From Clostridia bacterium (lineage in GTDB: Bacteria > Bacillota > Clostridia > Christensenellales > Aristaeellaceae), in contig JAEDGL010000062.1 in the NCBI GenBank assembly GCA_016297535.1, positions 1 to 12,887 on the forward strand: DNA of 12,887 bases. The letters run 5' to 3'. The notes under the pieces are model-generated. The model saw nothing but the letters and a program-made list of their open reading frames with translations. It did no database searches and had not been told where the DNA came from. Each line of letters opens with the position of its first letter. The stretch's first letter is position 1. The position numbers were made by a program, and so were the translations under genes. Of this stretch, positions 6,296 through 12,887 are shown piece by piece.

Positions 6296-8164
6296 TCAGG
6301 CTTTTACTTTTAACGCACGCATGGCGTTCAGAATGGCAATAACGGAAACGCCAACATCCGCAAATACCGCCAGCCACATGCCGGCGCGGCCCAGGGCAAC
6401 CAGAATCAGCACCAGCAGCTTCACGCCCAGCGCAAAGGCGATATTCTGCCGTACAATGGCCAGCGTTCTGCGGCTGATGCGCAGGGCAAGCGCTAACTTG
6501 CGGGGGTCGTCATCCATCAGCACAATGTCAGCGGCTTCCACGGCGGCGTCGCTGCCCAGCGCGCCCATGGCCACTCCAACATCGGCCCGCGTTAGAACCG
6601 GCGCGTCGTTAATGCCATCGCCAATGTAAACCAGCACCTGATCCTCCTTTTTTTCTTCCAGCATGCGTTCCACATGGTTCAGCTTATCCTGCGGCAGCAG
6701 CTGGGCGTGCACCTCGTCAATGCCCAGCTGCGCTGCCACCGCTTTGGCTGCGGAGTGCTGGTCGCCGGTGAGCATGACGGTTTTCTGGATGGATTCCTTC
6801 CTCAAAGCCGCAAGCGCTTCCTTTGCGCCGGGCTTGGGCTCGTCTGCTACCACCAGACAGCCAAGATATTCGCCGTCCCTGGCCACATGCACAACGGTAC
6901 CGGCGGTTTCGGGCGCGGTAACGGCAATGCCAAGCGCGCTCATCAGCTTGTCATTGCCTGCGGCGATGGTTTGACCATGGTACACAACGGTTATCCCCTG
7001 TCCCGCGATTTCCTTCACATCATGGCATTCATCGGCGGAAACGGGTTCTTTGAGCGCTTCGCAGATGGAACGGCTGATGGGGTGATTGGAATGCGACTCC
7101 GCGATGGCGGCGGTTTCGAGCAGCGTTTGCTCATCGGTACGGACGGGATGGAGCTGCGTTACATGAAAGCGGCCGTGCGTCAGCGTGCCGGTTTTGTCAA
7201 AGACGGCGATGCTTGCCCGCGAGAGCATTTCGAGGTGGTTGCTGCCCTTTACCAGAATGCCGCAGCGGCTTGCCCCGCCAATACCGCCGAAAAAGCTGAG
7301 GGGAACGGAAATCACCAGCGCGCAGGGGCAGCTGACCACCAGAAAGCTCAGCGCGCGGTATCCCCAATCCGCCCATCCGCCGCCCGTGATAAGGGGCGGA
7401 ATCAGAAACAGCAGCAGCGCCAGAAGGCATACGGCGGGCGTATATACGCGGGCAAAACGGGTAATAAAGCTTTCGACAGTCGCTTTTTTGTCGCTGGCGT
7501 TTTCCACCAGCTCCAGAATGCGCGCAACGGTGGAGTCAGTATAGCGCCTGGTGGTGCGAATGCGCAACAGACCGGACTGGTTGATGCATCCGCTGATGAC
7601 GTCATCGCCCACGGCTACATCGCGGGGAAGGCTCTCTCCCGTGAGAGCAGAGGTATCCAGCGCAGAGGTTCCTTCCACAATGATGCCGTCCAGCGGGATA
7701 CGTTCGCCCGCGCGTACCTGGATGATTTCGCCGGGCGATACCTCCTCGGGATCGACGGTTTCAATCTCGCCGTTTCGCTCCACCTCGGCAGTTTCGGGCC
7801 GGATGTCCATCAGCTCAGCGATGGAAGCGCGGGATTTGCCAACCGCATAGCTCTGGAACCACTCGCCAATCTGGTAAAACAGCATCACAGCCACAGCCTC
7901 GTGATATTCGCCAATCAGCAGCGCGCCTACGGTTGCAATGGCCATCAGAAAGTTTTCGTCAAACACCTGGCCGTTGCGGATGCCCGAAAAAGCATCCTTG
8001 AGCACTTCCAGTCCCACCGTGAGGTAGGCGATCATCTGCAGAACAAACGCAATGGTTTGGACCGCTGCAAAGTCTGGAAAGACAACCGGCAAAAGCAGGC
8101 CAATCAGAAACAGCGCCGCGCTGAACCCGATGCGGATCAGGTTTTTCTTCTGCTTGCGGGACAT
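6296..8164 (-). CDS. cadA: P1B-2-type Zn2+/Cd2+/Pb2+ efflux ATPase lacking an N-terminal HMA domain
   Basis: The 622-residue pump has all P-type ATPase marks: TGES (175-178), DKTGT with the phosphorylated Asp323, the nucleotide-site HP (361-362), TGD (466-468) and GDGIND (515-520). The metal path has CPC (279-281) in the sixth membrane helix. N574 with K582 and DVG (603-605) in the last two helices fit the N-x7-K...DxG signature of the Zn/Cd/Pb class rather than the copper class. Eight membrane helices are visible. Unlike most CadA/ZntA proteins it has no N-terminal metal-binding domain; that domain is encoded separately just upstream. The start is the ATG at 8164, because AAGGAGG lies 8 bases before it; the ATG at 8194 has no such site. 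It is third in the operon, 26 bases after the HMA gene. Exact metal preference is inferred. Confidence 0.92.
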   Translation of the reverse strand: MSRKQKKNLIRIGFSAALFLIGLLLPVVFPDFAAVQTIAFVLQMIAYLTVGLEVLKDAFSGIRNGQVFDENFLMAIATVGALLIGEYHEAVAVMLFYQIGEWFQSYAVGKSRASIAELMDIRPETAEVERNGEIETVDPEEVSPGEIIQVRAGERIPLDGIIVEGTSALDTSALTGESLPRDVAVGDDVISGCINQSGLLRIRTTRRYTDSTVARILELVENASDKKATVESFITRFARVYTPAVCLLALLLFLIPPLITGGGWADWGYRALSFLVVSCPCALVISVPLSFFGGIGGASRCGILVKGSNHLEMLSRASIAVFDKTGTLTHGRFHVTQLHPVRTDEQTLLETAAIAESHSNHPISRSICEALKEPVSADECHDVKEIAGQGITVVYHGQTIAAGNDKLMSALGIAVTAPETAGTVVHVARDGEYLGCLVVADEPKPGAKEALAALRKESIQKTVMLTGDQHSAAKAVAAQLGIDEVHAQLLPQDKLNHVERMLEEKKEDQVLVYIGDGINDAPVLTRADVGVAMGALGSDAAVEAADIVLMDDDPRKLALALRISRRTLAIVRQNIAFALGVKLLVLILVALGRAGMWLAVFADVGVSVIAILNAMRALKVKA

Positions 8165-8190
8165 GGGAGAACCCTCCTTGGATGAAAAAA

Positions 8191-8409
8191 TCATCGAATG
8201 ATCAGGCAGTCCTTTTCAATCCTGGAAATCGCCTTCTGCGCCTCGTCCAACACACGGTCAAAATCCGCCTCTGCGGCTTCCAGCGTCAGCTTCTGGGTCA
8301 TAAAGTTCATGGCTGCATGCTCAACACCGGGAATTTTGCGAATGGCTTCTTCCATTTTGGCCGCACAGTTGGCGCAATCCAGCTCCTGCATTTTGAATAC
8401 CTTTTTCAT
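8191..8409 (-). CDS. Free-standing HMA-domain heavy-metal-binding protein
   Basis: The 72-residue protein is a single ferredoxin-like HMA domain with the metal-binding loop LDCANCAAKMEEAI (about residues 10-23, with the two Cys as CxxC). The loop resembles the N-terminal domain of CadA-type pumps (LDCANCA) more than the MxCxxC loop of copper chaperones such as CopZ. It probably binds the metal exported by the following ATPase and delivers it or senses load. GGAGG lies 8 bases before the ATG at 8409. It lies 18 bases after the repressor gene and 26 bases before the ATPase gene, so the three form one transcript. A CopZ-like copper role is less likely given the P1B-2 partner. Confidence 0.9.
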   Translation of the reverse strand: MKKVFKMQELDCANCAAKMEEAIRKIPGVEHAAMNFMTQKLTLEAAEADFDRVLDEAQKAISRIEKDCLIIR

Positions 8410-8427
8410 GGGTGATTCCTCCGTTCA

Positions 8428-8790
8428 TCATTCTTTTACGTGTTCCATACCCTGGTTGATGATGGCATGTACATGTCCATCCGCCAGAGAATAAAAGACC
8501 GTTTTTCCGCTGCGGCGGCTCTTGACCAGCTTGCTTTTTTTGAGCACACTTAGCTGATGGGAGATGGCGCTTTGCGTCATGTTCAGCAACGTTGCGATAT
8601 CGCACACGCACATTTCGCTTTCAAACAGGCAGTATAGAATGCGTATGCGCGTGGAATCGCCAAACACCTTGAAAAGCTCGCTCAGCTCAAAGAGCGAATC
8701 CTCATCCGGCATTTCCTGCGATACTCTGTTTACAATGTCCTCATGAACATGCATCAGCTCGCAGATACTGCAGGCCGTTCCCTTGGGCAA
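8428..8790 (-). CDS. ArsR/SmtB-family metal-responsive repressor (CadC/SmtB-like)
   Basis: The winged-helix repressor has 120 residues if it starts at the TTG at 8790. GAGG is 8 bases upstream of that codon. The predicted transcript starts near 8830, which would leave the ATG at 8832 (134 residues) essentially leaderless. With the TTG start, ligand-type residues are Cys7 and Cys10 plus the alpha-3 motif MCVCD (Cys61, Cys63), resembling the CadC alpha-3N site. Asp104, His106, His117 and Glu120 reproduce the D-x-H-x10-H-x2-E alpha-5 zinc site of SmtB/CzrA. The helix-turn-helix is around MTQSAISHQLSVLKKSKLV. It should repress this operon and release DNA on binding Zn, Cd or Pb. The operator lies at the transcription start. 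A further upstream extension of the open frame, beyond the promoter, is not coding. Confidence 0.9.
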   Translation of the reverse strand: MPKGTACSICELMHVHEDIVNRVSQEMPDEDSLFELSELFKVFGDSTRIRILYCLFESEMCVCDIATLLNMTQSAISHQLSVLKKSKLVKSRRSGKTVFYSLADGHVHAIINQGMEHVKE

Positions 8791-8809
8791 ATCATTCACC
8801 TCACACTTC

Positions 8810-8831
8810 TGAACACTTGAATGATTGTTCA
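8810..8831. promoter_or_regulatory. ArsR/SmtB-type operator at the metal operon start
   Basis: On the minus strand the site TGAACAATCATTCA (8831-8818) has the TGAA-N6-TTCA core known for SmtB/CadC-class repressors. It overlaps a second, wider perfect inverted repeat, TGAACA (8810-8815) and TGTTCA (8826-8831). It starts 6 bases downstream of the -10 box and covers the predicted transcription start, where a bound repressor would block initiation. Confidence 0.75.
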
Positions 8832-8836
8832 TATGT

Positions 8837-8865
8837 ATAATACTCCGGTTTTCGTTCTCTGTCAA
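8837..8865 (-). promoter_or_regulatory. Strong sigma-A promoter of the metal resistance operon
   Basis: On the minus strand, TTGACA (8865-8860), a 17-base spacer and TATTAT (8842-8837) form a near-consensus promoter. The predicted start is near 8830, inside the operator and about 40 bases before the TTG start codon of the repressor. Confidence 0.88.
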
Positions 8866-8883
8866 TGCCCTCTGGAAGAAAAT

Positions 8884-8912
8884 TTGACGAAAAGTTCTGC
8901 GCATGATAAGAT
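8884..8912 (+). promoter_or_regulatory. Sigma-A promoter (extended -10) of the HAD phosphatase gene
   Basis: TTGACG (8884-8889), a 17-base spacer and TAAGAT (8907-8912) preceded by TGA (8904-8906, extended -10) point right. The -35 boxes of this promoter and of the divergent metal promoter are 18 bases apart. Confidence 0.7.
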
Positions 8913-8943
8913 ATTCCCGTTTGATGCAAAGGAGGAAAAACCA

Positions 8944-9747
8944 TTGATTCGCCTGATCGCAACGGATTTGGATGGCACACTGCTGGAGCCGGACGGTACC
9001 CTGCCGCGGGATACCTTTGAGGTGGTTCGTTTGCTGGATGAATGCGGAATCCGCTTTGCGGCGGCCAGCGGACGCCAGTATGGTAACCTTGCGCGACTGT
9101 TTGCGCCCGCGGCCGATCGAATGGCTTTTGTATGCGAGAACGGGGCGCTGTGCATGGTGGATGGCGGGGAAGCCGGTACGATCGCCATCCCGGAGGATAT
9201 GGCCCGTGAGATTATGGAGGACGTCCAGCGCCTGCAGATGAATCTGCTGATCAGCGGCAGGCACACCTGCTATATGCTGGATCAGAACCGCCGGTACACG
9301 GATGATATTGTTTACCGGTTGCGCAACACGGTAACCATTGTTTCCTCCGTGGAGGAGATTGCAGAGCCAATTTTGAAAATTTCCGGCCAGATTGATACCG
9401 GCGTTGCCCAGCTGGCCCCTGTTTTGCAAGAAAAATGGGGCAGCAGGCTGACGGCCACGGTATCCGGCCGCGACTGGTTTGATTTTACCCTTGCCAACAA
9501 GGGTATGGGCCTGGAAAAGCTGATGCGCCATATGGGACTGCAAAAAGAAGAAGTTGCCGCTTTCGGCGACAACTTTAATGACGAAACCATGCTGGATGCG
9601 GTTGGGTACCCGTTTTTGATGGAGGCGGCACACCCCGATCTGCATAAGCCTGGGTATCATCTTTGCCATCGGGTGATCCCGGTGCTTCGCTCCATTGCAG
9701 GGGCCGGGGGAGATCCTTTTGTGGCGTTACAGGCGCTTAACGGATAA
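8944..9747 (+). CDS. Cof-type HAD-superfamily phosphatase
   Basis: The 267-residue protein has the four HAD motifs of the Cof (type IIB cap) family: DLDGT with nucleophile Asp8 and acid Asp10, ASGR (41-44), NKG with Lys186, and GDNFND (208-213). Members hydrolyse small phosphates such as sugar phosphates or cofactors; the substrate is not predictable here. The start is a TTG at 8944 with GGAGG (8931-8935) 8 bases before it, and no in-frame ATG lies between the promoter and this codon. A longer frame back to 8821 runs through the promoter and is rejected. Its 3' end overlaps the converging flavoprotein gene by 11 bases. It diverges from the metal operon, but nothing in the sequence links its function to metals. 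Confidence 0.92.
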   Translation: MIRLIATDLDGTLLEPDGTLPRDTFEVVRLLDECGIRFAAASGRQYGNLARLFAPAADRMAFVCENGALCMVDGGEAGTIAIPEDMAREIMEDVQRLQMNLLISGRHTCYMLDQNRRYTDDIVYRLRNTVTIVSSVEEIAEPILKISGQIDTGVAQLAPVLQEKWGSRLTATVSGRDWFDFTLANKGMGLEKLMRHMGLQKEEVAAFGDNFNDETMLDAVGYPFLMEAAHPDLHKPGYHLCHRVIPVLRSIAGAGGDPFVALQALNG

Positions 9748-10357
9748 AGTTGGTGCTGATGCCCGGCTCGCGCTGGGGCGGAGCAATGCCGTTTTCCCTG
9801 CCGCATTCAATGCACCGCAAAAGCCATGCCATGTTGCGCGCCAGCGTGCGCATAATCTGCAGGCCTTCCTCGTCCTTGCGTACATCATCGGGCGTAAGGC
9901 CGTGCACCTGATTCCAGTACTGCGAGGAAACCACGGGCATGCAGTTGATGGTAAAATATTTGGTAACATCATCGAAAGTGGAGGTGCATCCGCCGCGGCG
10001 GGCGCTGACCACAGCGGCGGCCGGCTTGTAGGCCAGGCTGCGGCCCCGGCTGAAGAACAGCCGGTCCATGAAGGATTTCAGCTGGCCGGAAATGCCCGCA
10101 TAGTATACAGGCGTACCAAAAACAAGGCCGTCCGCCTCTGCCAGCTTTTGGGCAAGCCGGTTGACCGCGTCGTCAAACACGCATTTGCCAAGCTTGCGGC
10201 ACTGGCCGCAGGCGATGCAGCCGTGAATCTCCTCTTTGCCGATGTGGAGAATCTCGCTTTCCACACCCTGCCGGGCCAGCTCGGCGGCGATTTCGCTGAG
10301 CGCGGTATAGGTGCAGCCGTGTTCGTGAGGGCTGCTGTTGATCATGACTACTTTCAT
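9737..10357 (-). CDS. Flavodoxin-fold iron-sulfur flavoprotein / NADPH-dependent FMN reductase-like protein
   Basis: The 206-residue protein starts with the FMN-phosphate loop of the flavodoxin fold (INSSPHEHGCT, about 6-16) and continues with FGTPVYYAGISGQLKSFMDR (80-99), typical of NADPH-dependent FMN reductases. Cys47, Cys50, Cys53 and Cys59 form the compact C-x2-C-x2-C-x5-C motif that binds a 4Fe-4S cluster in Isf-type iron-sulfur flavoproteins. Two more cysteines (182, 185) make a CxxC near the C-terminus. It is probably an electron-transfer or detoxifying oxidoreductase; the partner is unknown. AAAGGAGG lies 9 bases before the ATG at 10357. I see no convincing promoter directly upstream, so it may depend on readthrough from glgA or on a weak promoter. 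Confidence 0.88.
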   Translation of the reverse strand: MKVVMINSSPHEHGCTYTALSEIAAELARQGVESEILHIGKEEIHGCIACGQCRKLGKCVFDDAVNRLAQKLAEADGLVFGTPVYYAGISGQLKSFMDRLFFSRGRSLAYKPAAAVVSARRGGCTSTFDDVTKYFTINCMPVVSSQYWNQVHGLTPDDVRKDEEGLQIMRTLARNMAWLLRCIECGRENGIAPPQREPGISTNFIR

Positions 10358-10416
10358 GCTTTTAAACCTCCTTTTGAAGCCTATGCGGAGAAAACCATCA
10401 TCCAGAACCGCAATGG

Positions 10417-10451
10417 AAAGCCGCCGGACCCAAAACGGTTCCGGCGGCTTT
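10417..10451 (-). terminator. GC-rich hairpin after glgA, possible terminator
   Basis: AAAGCCGCCGGA (10417-10428) pairs perfectly with TCCGGCGGCTTT (10440-10451), and CC/GG pairs may extend it past a one-base bulge. It lies 15 bases after the glgA stop. The stem ends in only three T on either strand, so it may terminate weakly or mainly protect the 3' end of the glg message. Confidence 0.6.
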
Positions 10452-10466
10452 GAAGTCGATGGGGGA

Positions 10467-11906
10467 TTACTTTACAGCAATCTTTTCGTAAAGCTTTACA
10501 TATTCCCCGGCGCTGTGCGTCCAGCTGTAATCGCCCTTCATGCCGCGAATGCGCAGCTCTCTGATAACCTCGGGCTGATCTCTGTAATAGCTCAGCGCAC
10601 GGCGGATGACATACAGCATGTCATGCGCGTTGTAGTTGAGGAAGGTAAAGCCGTTGCCTTCCTTGGTGTACTCGTTGTAGCTGAGCACCGTATCGCGCAG
10701 GCCGCCGGTTTCGCGCACGATGGGTACGGTGCCGTAGCGCAGGCTCATCATCTGGCTCAGGCCGCAGGGCTCAAACTGAGAGGGCATGAGGAAGAAATCC
10801 GCGCTGGCATACAAACGGTGCGCCAGCTCATGATCCATGGCAAAACGGGCTGCCATCTTGCCGCGATACTGCTGCTCGGCCCAGCTGAACAGGTTGGTGT
10901 AGCGGGCTTCGCCCATGCCAAGCACCACCAGCTGAACGTTTTCGGACATGATATCGCCCAGCACATGATCCACCAGATCCAGACCCTTCTGGTTGCTCAG
11001 ACGGCCCACCATGGCGATCAGCGGGATGCCGGCGTTTACCTCCAGACCCAGCGCTTCCTGCAGAGCCAGCTTGTTCTGCACCTTGTCATCCAGCGTATCG
11101 ATGGTGTAGTTCTTGACAATCATGGGATCCTTTTCGGGATCGTAATCCACAATGTCAATGCCGTTGAGCACGCCGTACACGCTGTCCCTGCGGGCGCGGA
11201 TCAGGCCATCCAGCCGCTCGCCGTAGTAGGCGGTGGTGATTTCCTCGGCATAGCTGGGGCTGACGGTGGTGATGGCATCTGCGTAAACAAGCGCGGCCTT
11301 CATGAAGTTGGCGCAGCCATAGTATTCCAGCTTGTCGCTGGTCCACAGCCCGTCGCCCAGACCCAGCACATCCTGCACTTCCTTAATGCCGAAAATGCCC
11401 TGATACTGCAGGTTGTGGATGGTGAACATGGTGCGGATATTGGCATAGAAGGGCAGATGCGCGTACTGGATTTTGAGCAGTGCGGGGATCATGCCGCTTT
11501 GCCAGTCGTGAGCATGCAGGATATCCGGCGCAAAGTTGATAAGGGGCAGCAGGTTGAGCGATGCGCGGCAGAAGAAGCCATAGCGCTCGTATTCGTCCCC
11601 GCCCAGACCATAAATGTAGGGACGGCCAAAGTAATACTTGTTATCCAGGAAATAATAGGTAACGCCATCCTTTTTCAGCGTCTGCACACCGCAGTACTGG
11701 CGGCGCCAGCCCAGCTGCACCTCAAAATCCAGCAGATATTGCATTTTCTCCTGCCACTTGGGGGCAATGGCGGAGTAGAGCGGCAGGATGACGCGAACGT
11801 CGTGTCCCTGACCGGCCAGCACGGGAGCAAGCGCTCCGACAACATCCGCCAGACCGCCGGTTTTAACAAAGGGTACGCATTCGCTGGCCGTAAACAGAAT
11901 TTTCAT
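10467..11906 (-). CDS. glgA: Glycogen synthase (ADP-glucose, GT5)
   Basis: The 479-residue enzyme has the usual bacterial GlgA length. KTGGLADVVGALA at residues 15-27 is the ADP-glucose-binding KxGGL motif. The C-terminal half has the GT-B donor-site segment EPCGLSQM (379-386), followed by GTVPIVRETGGLRDTV. It adds glucose from ADP-glucose to the growing alpha-1,4-glucan in the cytoplasm. The ATG at 11906 is chosen because GGAGG lies 8 bases before it; a TTG at 11921 overlaps that ribosome site and is rejected. It follows glgD after 31 bases and is almost certainly co-transcribed with it. Confidence 0.97.
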   Translation of the reverse strand: MKILFTASECVPFVKTGGLADVVGALAPVLAGQGHDVRVILPLYSAIAPKWQEKMQYLLDFEVQLGWRRQYCGVQTLKKDGVTYYFLDNKYYFGRPYIYGLGGDEYERYGFFCRASLNLLPLINFAPDILHAHDWQSGMIPALLKIQYAHLPFYANIRTMFTIHNLQYQGIFGIKEVQDVLGLGDGLWTSDKLEYYGCANFMKAALVYADAITTVSPSYAEEITTAYYGERLDGLIRARRDSVYGVLNGIDIVDYDPEKDPMIVKNYTIDTLDDKVQNKLALQEALGLEVNAGIPLIAMVGRLSNQKGLDLVDHVLGDIMSENVQLVVLGMGEARYTNLFSWAEQQYRGKMAARFAMDHELAHRLYASADFFLMPSQFEPCGLSQMMSLRYGTVPIVRETGGLRDTVLSYNEYTKEGNGFTFLNYNAHDMLYVIRRALSYYRDQPEVIRELRIRGMKGDYSWTHSAGEYVKLYEKIAVK

Positions 11907-11937
11907 GGGTCTTTCCTCCAAACTTCTTATGCTGCGA

Positions 11938-12887
11938 TCAGATGACCATGTTCTTGGAAATCACAATCGGGTAGGAGCTGGGGCCGATAAGGTTGCCGTT
12001 GCGGCGGATGATAGCGCCCTTGTCCAGAATGCAGTTTTCCAGGTGCACGCCTTCTTCAATGCGGACATCCTGCATGAGAATGCAGTTTTTGACGCTTGCA
12101 CTCTCGGCGATTTTTACGCCGCGGAACAGCACGCTGTGGCTGACGGAGCCGTTGATGATGCAGCCGTCGGCGATCATGGAGTTGACAACCGTGGCCTTAT
12201 CGGTATACTGGGCGGGCATTTCATCGCGTACTTTGGTATAGACGGGGCAGCTGTCACTGAACAGCTCGTGACGGGTTTTGGGATCCAGCACCGCCATGTT
12301 GAAGCGGAAGTAGCTCTGCACGCTGTCCAGGCGGAAGCAGATACCCTTGTATTCGTAGGCCTGCACCTTGATGGCGGCGTCGCGCGCCATGCGCTGCAGC
12401 ACATCGCGCACCAGCTCGTGATAGCCGTGGGCGGCTCCGCGGTCCACCAGATCAATCAGCAGATCCTTGCGCATAATCATAACTTCCATGCTGGTGTTTT
12501 CGTAGCGGGGGTTGGTGGGATCAATTTCGATATCCAGAACCACGCCGTCCTCGCGAACATCCAGATAGGTGCCGTACTCGGAGCACTGCATATCGGGCCG
12601 CTTGGTGTACATCATCATGATATCGCAGCCGGATTCCATGTACTTGTCAAACATGTCGCGGAAATTGGTGTTGTACACGATCAGGCTGTTGGTGATCAGC
12701 ACATATTCCTGACGGCTGCGCTTGAGGTAGTTCATGTTGGAATGCAGCGCATCCAGCGATCCGTTGTACACGCCAACGTTATCACGGGTCAGGAAGGGGG
12801 GCAGAATGTAGAGGCCGTCGGTTTTGCCGTGCAGGTCCCATTCCTTGCCGCTGCCCAGATGGTCCATCAGGCTGTGGTAGTTCTTCT
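11938..12887 (-). CDS. glgD: Glucose-1-phosphate adenylyltransferase GlgD subunit, 5' end cut by window edge
   Basis: 315 residues of the C-terminal part are visible, and the start lies beyond the right edge. Roughly 55 residues, including the N-terminal nucleotide-binding loop, are missing if it has the usual length of about 370. The visible sequence has the nucleotidyltransferase core (YVLITNSLIVYNTNF) and then a left-handed beta-helix of hexapeptide-like repeats (about the last 90 residues, e.g. NSMIADGCIINGSV, NCILMQDVRIEEGV). It ends in SYPIVISKNMVI, the ending typical of GlgD rather than GlgC. Bacillota use GlgC with GlgD to make ADP-glucose, GlgD acting mainly as a modulatory subunit. 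A glgC gene would be expected just upstream, outside the window. Confidence 0.93.
   Translation of the reverse strand, partial: KNYHSLMDHLGSGKEWDLHGKTDGLYILPPFLTRDNVGVYNGSLDALHSNMNYLKRSRQEYVLITNSLIVYNTNFRDMFDKYMESGCDIMMMYTKRPDMQCSEYGTYLDVREDGVVLDIEIDPTNPRYENTSMEVMIMRKDLLIDLVDRGAAHGYHELVRDVLQRMARDAAIKVQAYEYKGICFRLDSVQSYFRFNMAVLDPKTRHELFSDSCPVYTKVRDEMPAQYTDKATVVNSMIADGCIINGSVSHSVLFRGVKIAESASVKNCILMQDVRIEEGVHLENCILDKGAIIRRNGNLIGPSSYPIVISKNMVI

Noticed and set aside
6674..8185. A 503-codon plus-strand open frame opposite the metal ATPase
   Set aside because: No domain or membrane pattern, and the minus strand carries every P-type ATPase motif in one frame.
8791..9669. Upstream extension of the repressor frame to a 413-residue protein
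   Set aside because: The extension runs through the promoter and operator and antisense to the HAD gene, with no ribosome site at its start. The family length is about 120 residues.
10338..11945. A 535-codon plus-strand open frame opposite glgA
   Set aside because: No motif in the translation; glgA on the other strand is complete and of family length.

Overview
The window reads as chromosomal DNA from a Bacillota (Firmicutes) bacterium, most likely class Clostridia. The reasons are strong AGGAGG-type ribosome sites at nearly every start, sigma-A promoters with 17-base spacers, two TTG starts supported by good ribosome sites, a GlgD-type glycogen subunit, a LytTR/DUF3021 pair and a CadC/SmtB-type metal repressor. 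Base composition and style look even throughout. I see no integrase, transposase, phage gene, CRISPR array, tRNA or rRNA. The organism assignment is inference from gene content only.

Layout, left to right. (1) 1-2966, minus strand: a very large membrane c-di-GMP protein, cut by the left edge, with the order 7TM, PAS, degenerate GGDEF, HD-GYP, Pro/Glu linker, PAS, intact GGDEF. It has its own promoter at 3026-3054. (2) 3256-5176, plus strand: a tight three-gene operon with two ATGA start/stop overlaps, encoding a LytTR DNA-binding protein, a DUF3021 four-helix membrane protein and an acyltransferase-3 family membrane protein, closed by a good terminator. (3) 5357-6169, plus strand: a secreted lipoprotein with a metallo-beta-lactamase fold of the ComEC C-terminal type, behind a near-consensus promoter. 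(4) A long palindromic terminator at 6247-6294, shared with the next operon. (5) 8790-6296, minus strand: a heavy-metal resistance operon of an ArsR/SmtB repressor, a free-standing HMA metal-binding protein and a P1B-2 Zn/Cd/Pb ATPase that lacks its own HMA domain. (6) 8944-9747, plus strand: a Cof-type HAD phosphatase, divergent from the metal operon. (7) 10357-9737, minus strand: an iron-sulfur flavoprotein-like reductase whose 3' end overlaps the HAD gene tail to tail. (8) 12887-10467, minus strand: glgD (cut by the right edge) and glgA, part of a glycogen synthesis operon.

The best-understood unit is the metal operon. The repressor appears to keep both classical metal sites of its family (alpha-3N cysteines and the alpha-5 D-x-H...H-x-x-E site). 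A SmtB-like operator lies at the predicted transcription start. The metallochaperone domain and the pump are separate polypeptides from one transcript. The glycogen genes make ADP-glucose (GlgC/GlgD) and polymerise it (GlgA). The left part is signalling and envelope biology: second-messenger turnover, and a LytTR regulon with an envelope-modifying candidate.

I found no strong evidence for a wholly new system. The items most worth a second look are the domain order of the c-di-GMP protein, the LytTR/DUF3021/acyltransferase operon, the dual-site repressor with a split metal pump, and the free-standing ComEC-like lipoprotein.
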